64,000 bases of DNA. Origin: Anseranas semipalmata (lineage: Eukaryota > Chordata > Aves > Anseriformes > Anseranatidae). Both the position numbers and the translations under genes were made by a program. The stretch lies in assembly GCA_013399115.1 (NCBI GenBank), contig VXAA01004297.1, forward strand, positions 333,998 through 397,997, in the 5' to 3' direction. This document shows positions 48,336 through 61,929 of the stretch, in pieces. The number at the start of each line of letters is the position of its first letter. Position 1 is the stretch's first letter. The notes below the pieces were generated by a model, which did no database searches, had not been told where the DNA came from, and saw nothing but the letters and a program-made list of their open reading frames with translations.

Positions 48336-51300
48336 TCTAGAACTAAAATTTTGTTACAGCATTATCCACATCCTGTTCAGAAGTGAGTGGCACAGGTGAG
48401 GAAACAGGGACTCGTGGTTACTCTTTGAAAGTTAAATTAATCTCATTTTTGTTTCTTTAAAGTAACGGATTACAAAGCAGATTACAAGAAGGGAATTATC
48501 ATGGTAAAGTGCACGATCCTGATGAGAGTGCTGCCAAAGGGCTGCCGATAGCACAGAATTGGGATTTTGTGTCCCTTACAGCTAGGAATAAAAGAATCAG
48601 TGTCAGTTCTCAAAACAAACAAACAAAAAATCGCCAAAAAATGATCAACAATTAATAACCAATTAATCTGATGTTATAAATCCATGTTAATCCAGAGTTT
48701 TACTCAAAAGCAATGTTTGAAAAGCACCTCAACTGCTGTTTGTAACCTCTCACTCCTACAATAGACAGAGGAAAAAACCCTGAATGATGGGGAAATCCAA
48801 GAGGAAGTAAACAGGAGGCTGAGCCAACATTGAAACCATGCAGTCAGAGGGTAGATGTAAAACCCTGAAATGCACACACCAGTTTCAGCGGGCTTTGCTT
48901 CATCCAGATGCACTTAGGTGCAAGAGGAAGATTCCACTAAAATCTCCCCGGTGTTCCTCAGTGTTCAGATCCCCTGTGTGTGAGGTGTGTTACAAGCACA
49001 GCTGGAACATCTGTGTTTTCCCAGGTGTTGCATGACGACTGACTGGTTTATGTTGTCTCATTTGGTAACATATAAGCTATACATTTGAAGTTATTTACCC
49101 AGCTTGAGTCTGAACAAATCACCTTTCTAACCTGTTGCAGGTTAGCCTGGGTCTGGTGAGAGGATTCCTGCACGAGACCCTTCCAGGCTATGGCCACCAA
49201 TGCACTGGCTTTTAGGGTACAAAAAGAGGAGCAAATCCTTTCCAGGTTGCTCCCAGGACAGTCTGTAAATCCTCTCTCTTTTCAGCACATATAATTCAAG
49301 GAAGAGTCTTACTTCCACTAAATTAATTTAATTAATTTAGGTCAAGCCACCTCACGTACATACTAGCCCAAGGCTCTGTGGCTTTTGTAACCTCTACACT
49401 TCAGTAGCACCCATTCACAAAGAAGTCTTGAATTTCCTGTTGGGGTGGATAACTGCACCCTTCCAAGGCTGAGGACCTGAAATAGGTTGACCTCTTTCAT
49501 ACTTTTCTGTTCTGAGTCACTGCTGAGCAAACACTGTCATGAACAGAAACTAAGAAACCTGAAAAGAAACTAAGAAAATGGCTGAGCAGGATAGTGGAGC
49601 TGTTTTTTGTTCCTCTGATGCTAAAAATCCCTGGAAATGTAGAGAAGTGGGGGAGCTCTTCACCTTCGGCTGTGAGAAGAAATCAGAGAGGTTCCAGTAA
49701 AAAGTCAGGCTAATGAAAGATATTTTGCCTCGTTACAAATTCATTTTGCCTGGGTACTTGGAACATAATAACTACAACAATACTACAACTACACCAAAAT
49801 GGAAAACAGCCAGGTCATAGTTTTGTTTCTGGCAAGGAGCCGAAGCACTTAATACCTTTGATATTGTTTCATGAAACCAGGCAGATGAATTATGGAAGAC
49901 TATTACAAAATGTGAAAATGTAAAAGTAAATTGAAGCATATAAGAAAGATGTTTTCATCAGAAGGTAGATAAGGAGAGTGAAATGCTGGAGGAGGTTGAC
50001 TGATCTGGGGCTGAATAGCCAGTCTTACGGTTTTGAGCATTTGACTTGAAAGAGGCAAAACTATTTGGAACTGGAACATAAGATTCAGAGTTGGAAAGCT
50101 GGAAGACTTGGGTTAAATGTTAACAAAACAACCAGAATTTGTGAAACAAAGGAAGTTACCTAGCCCCACTGGAACTAAAAGAGGAAGGACAATAGTCTTG
50201 CTTAGAGGCCAACACAGATTTCAGAGCTCTCCAATAGAAAAGACCAGAAGCAGAAAGACAAGCATGGATCAAATTTCAAATCCTTAACAACAACAAAAAA
50301 AAATTAAGGAGCTATACACACTGTAACAAACAACATGAGCCGACACAATGTCTGGCATCTGAATGGTGGTGTAAGATCTGAAGAGGATTACATCACTCTA
50401 GCAGAGCTTGCCAGCAGTAGCAGGTTGTGCACAGTAGGCTCAGAGGGAATGACAACAGCCCTACCAGCTCAGAGGAATTCTTTGTAAAAGAATGGCTCCA
50501 GCACAACAGGGGAATGAATGAGCCAGGGAAACAATGAAGGAAAGAATGAAGCATTGTTCTGAAAACAAATGGAGTGTCTGCTCTCAGGTGTGCAAGCCAA
50601 TGTGGTGCCAAAGGCAATGGCACTGGTACTCAGGAAAATCTATAGCAGTAAAAGGTTGGCAAGGGAAAATCTGTTCTCACTCTGGCTTGGCTGATTGTCA
50701 GTAAAGGAGGTGAACTTCCTTAAGGAAAGTCATGTGGCAGAGAATGAGGCAGGACCATGGGAGGGTTGTAGGGAATCTGAAGTCCCTGTCTGTGCAACAG
50801 GGACAGCAAGCACTGAAACACGTTTGGCAGGAGACTAATGGCATGTCTTCTGATTTCTGCCATTCACCCTACCCCTAGGTGAACTGACAGTCTAGCTAGT
50901 TGAAGGGAAATGTTCAGAGTCACTTCAGTGAGACTCTGGTTGCAGATTCCTGGAGAGAAATATTTGACACTACCAGCTGCAGACGGCCTTGGCAAGTTAA
51001 CACATCCGCAAAGCTGGGGGTGGGTGAGAGGACTGGCACCTAGGGACTGAATCCCCAAATAGTAAAACTACAGGATGACCTCTAGAGAGAGGGGAATGCA
51101 GAAAAACCTGCCATGAGAAAGGTGCCTTTGTAAAGGATTGTGAGGCTACAGAAACAGAGACCTCAGTTTGAAACTGATCAGCCAGGGCTAAGACTGCTGT
51201 GTACCTTAGAGGACCTCTGGCACTGTTCCACGCAAGATGTGGATTTTCCTGATATTTCCATGGCAGCTGGCCACTTTTGGGGACTGTCAGTAAGCAGCCT

Positions 51301-54300
51301 CTGTACCTAAATGGATAAAATATATACAAGCCATACCTCCAATACTACGTTCACCCAACCTTACGTGTGTGCATCGCGTATCTGATCCGTACAGTGCTGC
51401 AGTTAGATGACAGCAGTCACGCATGATGGATCTCCATCCCACAGCGCTCAGCGATCCCAATGCATGCCACGTAAACAATCTACATATGCGACAAGGGAGA
51501 GCAGAGGCCTTCACTGCACTGCCTCGAGCCTCCAAAATCTTTATGACATACTTGAGTATAAGCTAAAGCTTAGCTCACAGTGGTGAAAAATAAGAGTTTT
51601 TCATCCAGTTTTGGAAACTTTCAATTTCCAGTGAAAGGCAAAGCTTGTCCTTTGGAAAGCATCAAGGGGGGCTGTGAACACAAAACATGTGCCACTCAGC
51701 CTGGGTCTATGCAACATGTTTCCTTTGCCTAGTTTTGGACTTTTCTTTTTGGAACTGTAGTATGTTACTAGAAAAGTCAGCTCTTAAGTTCAACACCTTT
51801 CTTCACATCACCTTGGAGGATAAAGAAGATCAGGGTCTCATGACAGGTTTTGAGTATGCAGTATTTCACAGAGACAGTCAGTCCTGCTTATCCCCATTTC
51901 CAGCTGCCATGAAGTTCTGTGGAAAATCAGTCCCTTCCACATCTTGTCTTACTTTCCCAAACTTTGGTTCACCCCAGAAAAGGAAGGCTTCAAATAAATG
52001 CTGTAACGGTCTTCAGCTGAGACAGAAGAAAAATCATTCAAGGATATGCCAGTACTATTCCCAAAAGGAGAGGAGGGGAAACTTTGGGAGGTTATCCATG
52101 ATAACCCACTAAACAGACATTACTTCTCAGCAAAGCCTTTCATGTCAGAAGGCAATGCTTTGGGAAGATCTAGCAGGCATTACTTAGGCAATCTGTTACT
52201 CAGCTATAAGCCATCAGATAAATTGTGTGTTACCACTAGGAACAGAACATTTCTGTTAATGTTTCTTCTTAATGGAGAAAAGTAATGGTAACGTTTTCAG
52301 AAGTGACACCCACACAAAGCTGACAATCCTCATTTCTTTCCTAGTGCCATAGGTTCCTGCAGGTATGGGATCCTTCACCGTAGAGGAAGCTAGATGATGA
52401 TTCAGTCTGCTCTATCTACTCATATTCTTCAGGATGGGAGTGCAAGCCTCAGCTGACACCGCCAGTGAGTTCACGTGCACCCCAGTAATGGAATCTGTGT
52501 GGAGAGTTTTTCCAAGAACCACAGCTATTGCCAAGAAGACAAAATAACTTTTTTTCCTGACCACATCTGGATACAGATGTGGTCAGCCCCAGGTTCTGTC
52601 CTACTGTTGCCTGAAACAAAAAAAAAATTGTCCCATGAAGCCCTGGCTAAACGCATGGTATCTCAAGTATGACAGCAAACATTTTAAAACACAGTTATTT
52701 TCATTTCTGTGACGTGCCCTTGGACGCTGTTGGATCAACTGCTGACAGAGTCAAGGACCTGACACCAGCCTGGAGGTGGGCTTTCTAGCTTTTTTTCCCC
52801 TTCTCTTTTTACTGTTTTAGTCACCTAATAGTATCTGAGCTGCAAACCAAAGCAGATGTGATTATCTCAGCTGTCGCTGGGACGGAAGTGGCATTGTAAA
52901 TAGATATAATCCAGACCACATAGCACTTTAAAGATCCAATTGCAACGCTCTGATATACAAACAGTGACAAATAGGAAACCACTGCAGTCTTTCAAGCATC
53001 AGAGCAAAGCTTTCACAGGGACTATCACCATTGTCAGCTATTTCATTCATACCTCTGAGTACTATGTAGAGTCTGCTGCAAAAGCTCCTTCTCAAAGCTG
53101 CATATTCAGCTTTAATGAGAAAAGGAAATGGTAGGCAGAAAATAAAGTAATTGAACTGCCAGTTATGGCAACCCTGACATTCTATGGCAACCCTAGCAGC
53201 TGCTGAATCAATGAGAACTGAGAAGTATATTATGGGTGATGCAGACTTTCAAAAGGAAGAATGTTATTGAGAAGGGCAAGGGTAGAAAAGCAACATTAAA
53301 ACTAGATTTAAAGGTATAAGCAAAGACTCAGCTTGAAAGAAATTATGTTCACCCAATTAAGCACACACTTAACTGGACTTCTTACACAACTTAGTTTACA
53401 CTTAAACAGTTTTCAAATACTAGTAGTAATTGTTCTCATCACAGCAGATTTCTCTGAAATTTTGTGTCAGCATCCACTGTAGTTAAACCAATCTTTCTGT
53501 GGAAAGCAGTTCCTTTTACAAAATTCATTTATAAAATCTAGAACAACTAAAAAGAAACATATATTTTTGCCTATTGTTGTGTGTTTCTAGGTGACTGATA
53601 CCTACAGCACATCATCTACAGGTAAAATACTGCTTCAATGGTTAATTAATTTTACATTTGCAGATTTGCAGATATATTTATTGTTAAGTCTACTCTGATT
53701 CTGCTAGCAATTCTAACACCCTAACTTTATATCTTTTTAGAATTATTACTTTATTTTCCAACAAATATTTTTATTTCAAGAGGACTTCTCATGGAGCAAG
53801 GTGCTTCTTGCTGTGAGTGGAACTGAAAAGACTTTTAAGGTAGACTTTAACAGCAATCAAATCTCTGAATTTGCTAGATTTCTCTGAATATTGTATAATG
53901 TTTGATTTATTCATGTAATAACTTGTAGGGGGTTATTTTTACACGTTATATCCAAAACTGTAAGTTTAAGTCCTATTAAGGCTTTCATGTGTTTACTAGA
54001 ATCAGAACTAGTTAGAAATAGGGATAAATCATTCTATTACAATTCCATTGAAAGCTAACCTGCAACAATCTTGAGCTGTATTATATAAACTCTTAAGTTT
54101 CATTTTATCAGCTGAATAATTTAAATGTGTCATATACTTCAGAGCCTAATGTGACTAAACTGTGCAAAATCTGTAAAGAATCCATAGAATTCTATTAATG
54201 AAAATACTAAAAACTCTCATAGGTAATTTTGCTTCCTTCCTTTTTTATCTTCATTCCCCCCCCCACCCCCTTTTTTTCAAGTAAATTAATTATAGACAGC

Positions 54301-57300
54301 TGATCTAAGGAATCCCAAACAAAGTCTACATGGAGAAGGTGTTTTGTTTATTTGTACTTCTAAGTATAAAATTGAAAAAGGTCTATTTTATTCTGCATCT
54401 CTGAATTAAAAGTATAATTAAATACATCTTGAAGTGCCAAAGGAAATTACTACTTGAGGAAAGCTCAGATCAGAACCCTCTGTTTGTCTTGCAGGGGGCA
54501 CTGATTGCATACATTTTGGTGACCTCATCGACACAGCTATATTGACTAGCAGAGCTATTCTGTGATAAGAGGACAGCTCATCTTCTGTGACCAACTAAAC
54601 CTCAACCTTTTGAAAAAATTTAAGGAAATTGCAAAATGAGGCTTAGATTTGTTTGCATTGTGGAGACACCACCATTGAAAACCCATAGAATGACTAAAAG
54701 CCACCCCGATTTTAGAGTTCTAAGATTAATTTTGATTGTATGGTGCAAACATATCCCATCAGTATCCTTGCTGAAGTTCCAGTCTTATATTTTTATCCTC
54801 CCTCAGTCTGCAGCTTGAGAGAGACAATGACAGAAGACAATGGCAGGGGGGAAAGTTAGGTATCTAAAAGATACGTACCTGTATCTACTAGCTGCACCAT
54901 ACTTCCTTTAGTGCTGGTGGTCATAAAGAGACACCTCCAGGGAGCAGCTAAGGTACATGGCTGAAGCAGATGAAATGAACTGTCCTCTGTCCCTTGTCCC
55001 TGTAGGGGGCTTTAGGCAACTGTTTATATTTAGGTGGTGAGATGTAGCCTGACTTAGTTGGGATACATGTGGGAGTCGCATACAAAGCCCAAGGTTCCTG
55101 GAAATTTGTGGCTTCCCAAGCCTGCAGAGGTACATCTCCAGGACTCAGCGTAAACTGAAACAACGTGATGTGTTGAAGGCACAGCTTCAGGAAAGCTCAG
55201 TCTGCGCAACGGCTGCGGAGGCTGGAAACGGGCTCTGTTAGCGCCGCAGCTTCCAGGGAGAGCTGGTGGCTATGATGCTGCTGCAGGGCAGCACCGCAGC
55301 CGTGCTTCCACCCGTGTTCAGGGAGCCGGCTGCTAGGTGTCAGCAGTTCCTCTGGCTGACGGAACAAAACACGCTTTTGAGTGAAAAGGCAGAGTCTCGG
55401 TTTTCTGGGACACCCACTTACTCTGCTCATTAAATCAGAGTTATCTGTTCTTTTCACTCTAAACTGATACAGACTTGTGGACAGGGCATAGTTAATTTTT
55501 GAAGAAGGTGACACAATACTTTTTCACAGGCCCCATCTGAAACAAAATTATATTCTTTCTTTTTTACTGTTTGATGAATCTGCTCTTTTTTCAAGCTCAC
55601 AGTTCCAAATACTATAACCATTTACTTCGCTTCACAGTAGCTCTATAAAACCCAATGAGATGAACTTTAAAAAAAAAGGACTAAATTCAGATTTTAAGTT
55701 CACTTTAACAGCAAGTAGAATGTTTGGCTTGCAAAACTTGCCTTTCGGTAGGCTGAATGTGTTTCCGTGCTAGGAGTTTCCAGGAAACTATTAGGTTACA
55801 ATTACAAGAAGTTAAAACTGCTGCAGCAGAATTGTTAACTGGAAGTCAGAATTTCCTTTACACCATTCCTCTAATGCTTAGTCCTAACTGGATACCACTT
55901 AAAGGGCTGGCTTAAATACTTTGTTTCTTTTATTTTTTGGGTACATTGTTTTGGCATATGTGTGAATTTTTTTTTGTTTGTTTTGTTTTTCTTCCTGATC
56001 CTAACCTCCAACTATTTGTTCTTTGGTCTGTTTCTTTTACCTTATACTGGATTATCTACTTAGAGCAGCATTCCCTAACAATCCTGTCAGGTTTTGGGAC
56101 TCTCTTCTTTCAATTTACTAGGGATATACCCATTTTTTAAAACAGGTTACAGACAGCTTTTTATATTCATTTCTGGCTAACTAATTACATTGTCAGTAAT
56201 CCAAAGAAAAATGTAAGAAGGAAAGTCTGTAATAAGTACAATAAAAACAGTGTTTGCTCTAAGGAACAAAGTTGAAGCAGACTTTACAAACTAACGGAAG
56301 AGAAGGAAAGAAGGTGATGGGTGGATTCAGTTGGAAGAAAGATTTTTTTTTTCCTAAAATAATAATTGAGACAATGAGAAACTATGAATGAAGATAACTG
56401 GAGCATAATGCAAAATCTGAAGAAAGAAATGGAAGTATTATTTAAGAAGGCTCGGAAAATAACAACTCTAGGAATGATACTGCAAGACATATGGCATCCC
56501 AAACAGATCTGCACTCCGTAAACTCAGATGACCCCTTTTCTTAAAATTATGTTGCAAGGAGATGACCTTGAGAAAGTGAGAAAGTGAGAAAGAACAAGGC
56601 TGGAATGCTGGCTGAGCTAGCAACAGAGACAGCGGACAGTTTGTTTGATTGTATCTCTCAGTTATTTGAACATAGATCTGAAAGATGATAAGGACTGAAG
56701 ACCTGTTTTTCACTGCCCAATATTACAAAGTTCTTTGCAAAATAAGTGCAAGGTTTGTTTAAAGCAAGAGCGTTTGCATTTAGTAGGATTTTACTCACTG
56801 TTATCATAGGATTGAGCTACTACACTGAGAAATGGAAGCAAAACTTACATCACAAGAAATGACACACAAGGCTTTATATGTTTGCTTATATATATTTTAT
56901 ATGTACAATATAAAAATGATATACATGTTTCCACGGTTGTTTTTATAGCAAATGTGAGATTTGCAGACAATTTGTCACTGCTGTAGCCACGGGAATGTGC
57001 CAGTAAATCTGTGGCCCTGAATCTCCTTACAGCTGCTTTTATATTTGGAGTATAAGCCACGATAGCTTCTGAAGGATTTATCAGAATTATTTTATTAACC
57101 TAAGGACAAAGTTCTCCAAAATAAAACTGTGCTTAGATATTCCATCTTCTGACAGATGAGATTTTTCTACAAAGAGCAAAGACTTTCAGAGGAGGAGACA
57201 GGACCTCCTGGAATCACCTCTCCCACTCTACACCACTTCATTTTCCACAGGATGTGGAGGCTTCTTTCTTTGAATTTTTCTGGTCTAACATAAAAAAAAA

Positions 57301-58641
57301 AAAAAAATGACAGTGCATGTATGAATGGATGGAATATGTATTATTAAAAAAATTCAAAACATTTCAGCAAACACTCTTTTTTCCATGAGAAAAGAAACAC
57401 ATTAGTCACATTGTTTAGTAAGCTTCTGGAAGGCTCTTCAATGTTATGGTTGCTACAGATAACACTATGCAGAACAGGAGAGGTGTAGCTTGCATACAGA
57501 CAAAAACTTGATCATTTTGTTGACAACTTATTTTGGTCACAGCTGCATTTAAAATTAAATTTGTTAAATGTAAGGACTGTTTGATAGTTTCTGGAAGAGA
57601 GAAGAGTAAAATCTGAGAGATATAAATACTCTGTAGCAAGTAAGAACACGTCTGAATGCAAATTTCATTTCCTTTTGTGTATATATATATTTTTTTGAAA
57701 CAATATAAATACATACTAAACAGCACATCAGGAAAACCTAGGAAATCAAGTCTAAAATTACATTTTTCCTTTGGTTATGCAAAGGAAGGCTGACAAATGG
57801 ACTTCCATTCATCATGTTTCATAGGAAAAACATGAGACAGACAGCAGGCATCTTGAGCTGGTCTGTATTGATTCATGTGCAGGGATCCTCCTCCAAGACC
57901 ACTGTGCTTAACAGCTAAGCAAATTCTAACTGCTCTTCTAGGAAATCTGTGTTTTATCATAACACTCGCTGGTCAGATTTGAAAGGTTTTAAATAATCAT
58001 GTGAATAAATATTTTGATTAGGAGATGTTGCTTTTAGGTAGTGTTGCATCCAGTTATAAACGCAGAAGCCTGTTGTATAGTCCAGGACTGATTATGAAAT
58101 GTTTACTTTATTTCTTGGAAACGTCTGACTTCTTCCCTTTAGTTTTGTCTTATTCATAATAACTTTAGCATTCTGTTTTACGATTTTCTTATTTACACTA
58201 CATCCACAAATTCACTCTTGCAGCTGTTCCTCATGTGATTATTTCTAGTAGTTTCATTGTGGTTACCCATGTGAATGAGGCTTATTGTTGTGGTATACCA
58301 TCATAGTCTACAAATATGCAAAAATTATAAAGGGACGGGAAACTTTCAAATCCTTTAAAACATTTCTTTTGTTTCTGGATATGTATTCTTTCTTGGTTTT
58401 GCATTTTGTTGGTTTTTATATTTATTTTTTTAGATTGTCCTGCAGCTATTTAAGAATAGCTTTAAAAGGTTTAAAAATTGCTTCCACTGACTTAACTTAA
58501 AGTCAACCAAAGGATAGCAAGTAGTTTAAATAACTGTCGAAGCTTTAGCCAGTATAAATTAGCATTTATGCGGCTAATAAAAAAAAAAAGATAGATTATT
58601 TCATCATTGTGTTTTACTTATGACAGTATAACTGCTATGAT
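48336..58641. other. Intergenic DNA, no gene recognised
   Basis: About 10.3 kb with only short or compositionally unconvincing open frames on both strands and small simple repeats (C/T-rich at 54256-54277, GAGAAAGT units at 56570-56592, A-run near 57291-57307). I see nothing assignable to a gene family. Confidence 0.5.
56570..56592. repeat. (GAGAAAGT)n short tandem repeat
   Basis: Two perfect GAGAAAGT units and a 7-base partial third unit. Confidence 0.85.
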
Positions 58642-60049
58642 TACATCACTCCCCTTTTTAAAAAGGGGTAGAAAGGAGGACCCAGGGAACTACAGACTGG
58701 TAAGCCTCACCTCTGTGCCTGGGAAGATCATGGAAAAGATCCTCCTGGAAGCAGTGTCGAGGCACATGCAGGACAAGGAGGTGATCCATGACAGCCAGCA
58801 CGGCTTCACCAAGTGTAAATCGTGCCTGACCAATCAGTAGTTTTCTACGATGGAGTGACTGCATCAGTTGACAAAGGAAGACCGACCGACGTCATCTACC
58901 TGGACTTCTGCAAGGCCTTTGACACGGTCCCACCTGACATCCTGGTCTCCAAATTGGAGAGATATGGATTTGATGGGTGGACTGTTCAGTGGATAAGGAA
59001 TTGGCTTGAAGGTCGCACCCAGAGAGTGGTGATCAATGGATCTATGTCCAGGTGGAAGCCGGTGACAAGTGGTGGACTGCAGGGGTCTGTCCTTGGACCG
59101 GTACTGTTTAATATCTTCATCAATGCCATAGACAGTGGGATCGAGTGCACCCTCAGCAAGTTTGCAGATGACACCAAGCCGAGTGGTGCAGTCGATACAA
59201 TAGAGGGAAGGGATGCCATCCAGAGGGACCTGGACAGGCTGGAGAAGTGGGCCCAAGAGAACCTAATGAGGTTCAACAAGTCTAAAAGCAGGGTGCTGCA
59301 TCTGGGCCAGGGAAATCCCAGACATGAGTACAGACTGGGAGAAGAACTAATTGAGAGCAGCCCTGCAGAGAAGGACTTCGGGGTTCTGGTGGATGAAAAG
59401 CTCAACATGAGCCAGCAGTGTGCGCTTGCAGCCCAGAAGGCCAAGTGCATCCTGGGCTGCATCAAGAGAGGCGTGGGCAGCAGGTCAAGGGAGGTGTCTG
59501 CTCAGCCCTTGTGAGGCCTCACCTGGAGTACTGCATCCAGGTCTGGAACCCCCAGCACAAGAATGATGAGGAGCTGTTAGAGCGGGTCCAGAGGAGGGCC
59601 ACAAGGATGATCAAGGGGCTGGGGCACCTCTCCTATGAAGATAGGCTGAGAGAGCTGGGGATGTTCAGCCTGGAGAAGAGAAGGCTCCAGGGAGACCTCA
59701 TTGCAGTCTTTCAGTACTTAAAGGGATCTTATAAAAAGGATGGAGAAGGACTCTTTACTCGGGTAGATAACGATAGGACAAGGGGGAGCGGTTTTAAACT
59801 AAAAGAGGGGAGATTTAGATTGGAGGTTAGAAGGAAGTTTTTCACTCTGAGGGTGGCAAGGCACTGGAACAGGTTGCCCAGAGAGGTTGTGGATGCCCCA
59901 TCCCTGGAGGTGTTCAAGGCCAGGTTAGATGAGGCCCTGAGCAACCTGATCTAGTGGAAGATATTCCTGGCTACGGCAGGGGGGTTGGAACGAGATGATC
60001 CTTGAAGTCCCTTCCAACCCAGGCCATTCTATGATTCTGTGATTCTATG
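58642..60049 (+). mobile_element. CR1 retrotransposon, 5'-truncated, long readable reverse transcriptase
   Basis: About 1.4 kb of CR1 ORF2 plus 3' end in sense orientation. The frame opens with [20 protein letters not shown] near 58668, shifts at about 58825-58840, then reads on for 230 codons (58822-59514) through the RT palm, including [19 protein letters not shown] and the catalytic KFADDTK (about 59159-59179). A second shift near 59490 leads into the thumb/C-terminal frame (59418-59954; RRATRMIKGLGHLSYEDRL, then [17 protein letters not shown]). The 3' end is ATTCTATGATTCTGTGATTCTATG at 60026-60049. Only two or three frame breaks suggest a relatively young copy. It lacks ORF1, endonuclease and the RT start, so it is inactive. 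Confidence 0.95.
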
Positions 60050-60829
60050 TTTATTTTACATGACAGCCAGATGAATTGGCAAGGAAGAAAGCATAGTTGC
60101 TATTAATGAGAGTATTATTTTGGAGTATATATTTATACTGGAGTAACAAGTTCCTAAATACAGTACCGTAATGGATAGTGGACAAGTATGCACGATATAA
60201 AAAATTCTCTTCTCCTTTTCTAGTGAACTGCCCATGGTGAAAATTGTTCCCTTGTGCCAACAAAGATCTCTGCTGCATCAGTTATTCTGTCATGGAGATA
60301 AGAACTACGAGCTTTTGGACTCGCAAATGCTGTAAACAATCACTGCTTGAACGTTTCAGCTGAATACAGCTCACATCATATTACTTATTTCTCAGTTCAT
60401 GCCTTGGAGTTGCATATAAACTGGCTTTGAAACAAGGAACATTTATCCAAATTATAAGTGTATCGAGAAGTTACCTACTCAGCATGAAAGAAATGGAAGC
60501 TATGCCAAATTAAGTGAATGAACAGCCAAGTCTATAATGGAGGATTTGTAGCCATAAAGACTACTTTGAATTACAGTGTCTGCAGGAGACCTTGTCAGTA
60601 CTTTTATGTGTTAGGTGGATACCAGCCATCTTTTCGTACTGTTCTTAGTTTAAAGTGGGTGGGGAGTCACAAATATTAGCATTGCAAGAAATACATTACT
60701 GGTTTGTGTCGTAAGGGATGTAGTCTTGTAATAATGAATATTGTGCCTGAACCCTGAAGAATTAAAGTACCAGAATCATTTTGCATTTTCAATGGAAATA
60801 TCTTTGACAACATCAAGAAAGACTCCTAT
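60050..60829. other. DNA between two CR1 copies, nothing recognised
   Basis: AT-rich unique sequence of 0.8 kb without coding potential that I can support. Confidence 0.6.
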
Positions 60830-61148
60830 TAGTAGGGGGAGCTGAGGGGCAGGCACTGATCTCTTCTCTCTGGTGACAGCAACAGGACCCGAGGGAACGG
60901 CATGGAGCTGTGACAGGGCAGGGTCAGGCTGGATGTTAGGAAAAGGTTCTTCACCGAGAGGGTGGTCGGGCACTGGAACAGGCTCCCCAGGGACACGGTC
61001 ACAGCACAGAGCCTGCTGGAGTTCAAGAAGAGTTAAGACAATGCTCTCAGGCATGACAGCGTTGGGTGGTCCTGTGTGGAGCCAGGAGCTGGACTCAATG
61101 ATTCTGGTTGGTCCCTTCCAACTCAGGATATTCAATGATTCTCTGATT
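60830..61148 (+). mobile_element. CR1 3'-end fragment of another subfamily, sense
   Basis: Shows the pattern aggctggatgttaggaaaag, the gagggtggtcgggcactggaacagg motif, then ctggactcaatgattctggt, gggtcccttccaactcagg-type sequence and a final TTCAATGATTCTCTGATT. This 3' UTR differs from that of the copy ending at 60049, so it is a separate subfamily and a separate insertion. Confidence 0.88.
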
Positions 61149-61929
61149 ATAGATAAGAAATTGAGGAATCGGCATATAGTCTGGCTTAGCTGGAAATCTC
61201 CATTACTACTGAGCAGAAAAGTCCTCTCCTAAAGGCTACAGCAACCCTTATACTAATAATAAAAGAAAGATGTGTTCCTCAGTATGCACATAAGCTGCTG
61301 ATGGTGGTCATGACTTGACATGAGGCCTCACTTAAAAGTGCACAGCAATCCTAGACAGCAGTTCAATGAAAGCTAGGAAAATAAATAAAAATTGAAAATT
61401 GGAGAAGTTAAACTCTAAGTCATTTAAAAACATGAGTAAATTAAATTGGTACAAAACCCATTGCATAAATTTTTTACTTTTGTTAAATATAACCTCCATT
61501 ACCTCAGTTTAATGCAAACCATTTAAAATGAGTTTAGACAAATGCACACAATCTAAAACAAATTCAGAGTACCTTCTCAGAAGTACTGCATCAATTTCTT
61601 ACAGGTTTAAAATCAGACATCTGTTGTACACCATTCTAAATAGAAGAAAATTAAGTGAGTGGAATTCTACTTCGTTTACATGACTAACTCCCCAAAAGAT
61701 GTTACTAACATTCATCGGTAAGTTCTTACAACTCATACTGAAGAAGGAATATTATCCCTGAAGCCTGAGTTAAACTGATTACTGAAGGAAGAGTCATAAT
61801 GGTCTTATGAGTCAGTGGAAAAAACAGGAAGTGAATTATTCTGTATCCTACTGAACTTGCACAGGAATTTATTTACACAGAACTATAATTACCCTAGTTG
61901 GAAGTTAGCCAGGGCATGAGAGTTAACAC
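61149..61929. other. DNA between two CR1 copies, nothing recognised
   Basis: AT-rich unique sequence without a supportable feature. Confidence 0.6.

Noticed and set aside
51687..52112. 141-codon plus-strand frame starting with a hydrophobic stretch
   Set aside because: The hydrophobic start resembles a signal peptide, but the rest has no family pattern and there are no flanking exons or promoter signals.
58609..60070. Similar short words (TTTTAC and ATGACAG) on both sides of the 58.6 kb CR1, suggesting a target-site duplication
   Set aside because: The left copy is about 20 bases away from the element start and the match is imperfect. CR1 usually lacks clear duplications, so this is probably chance.
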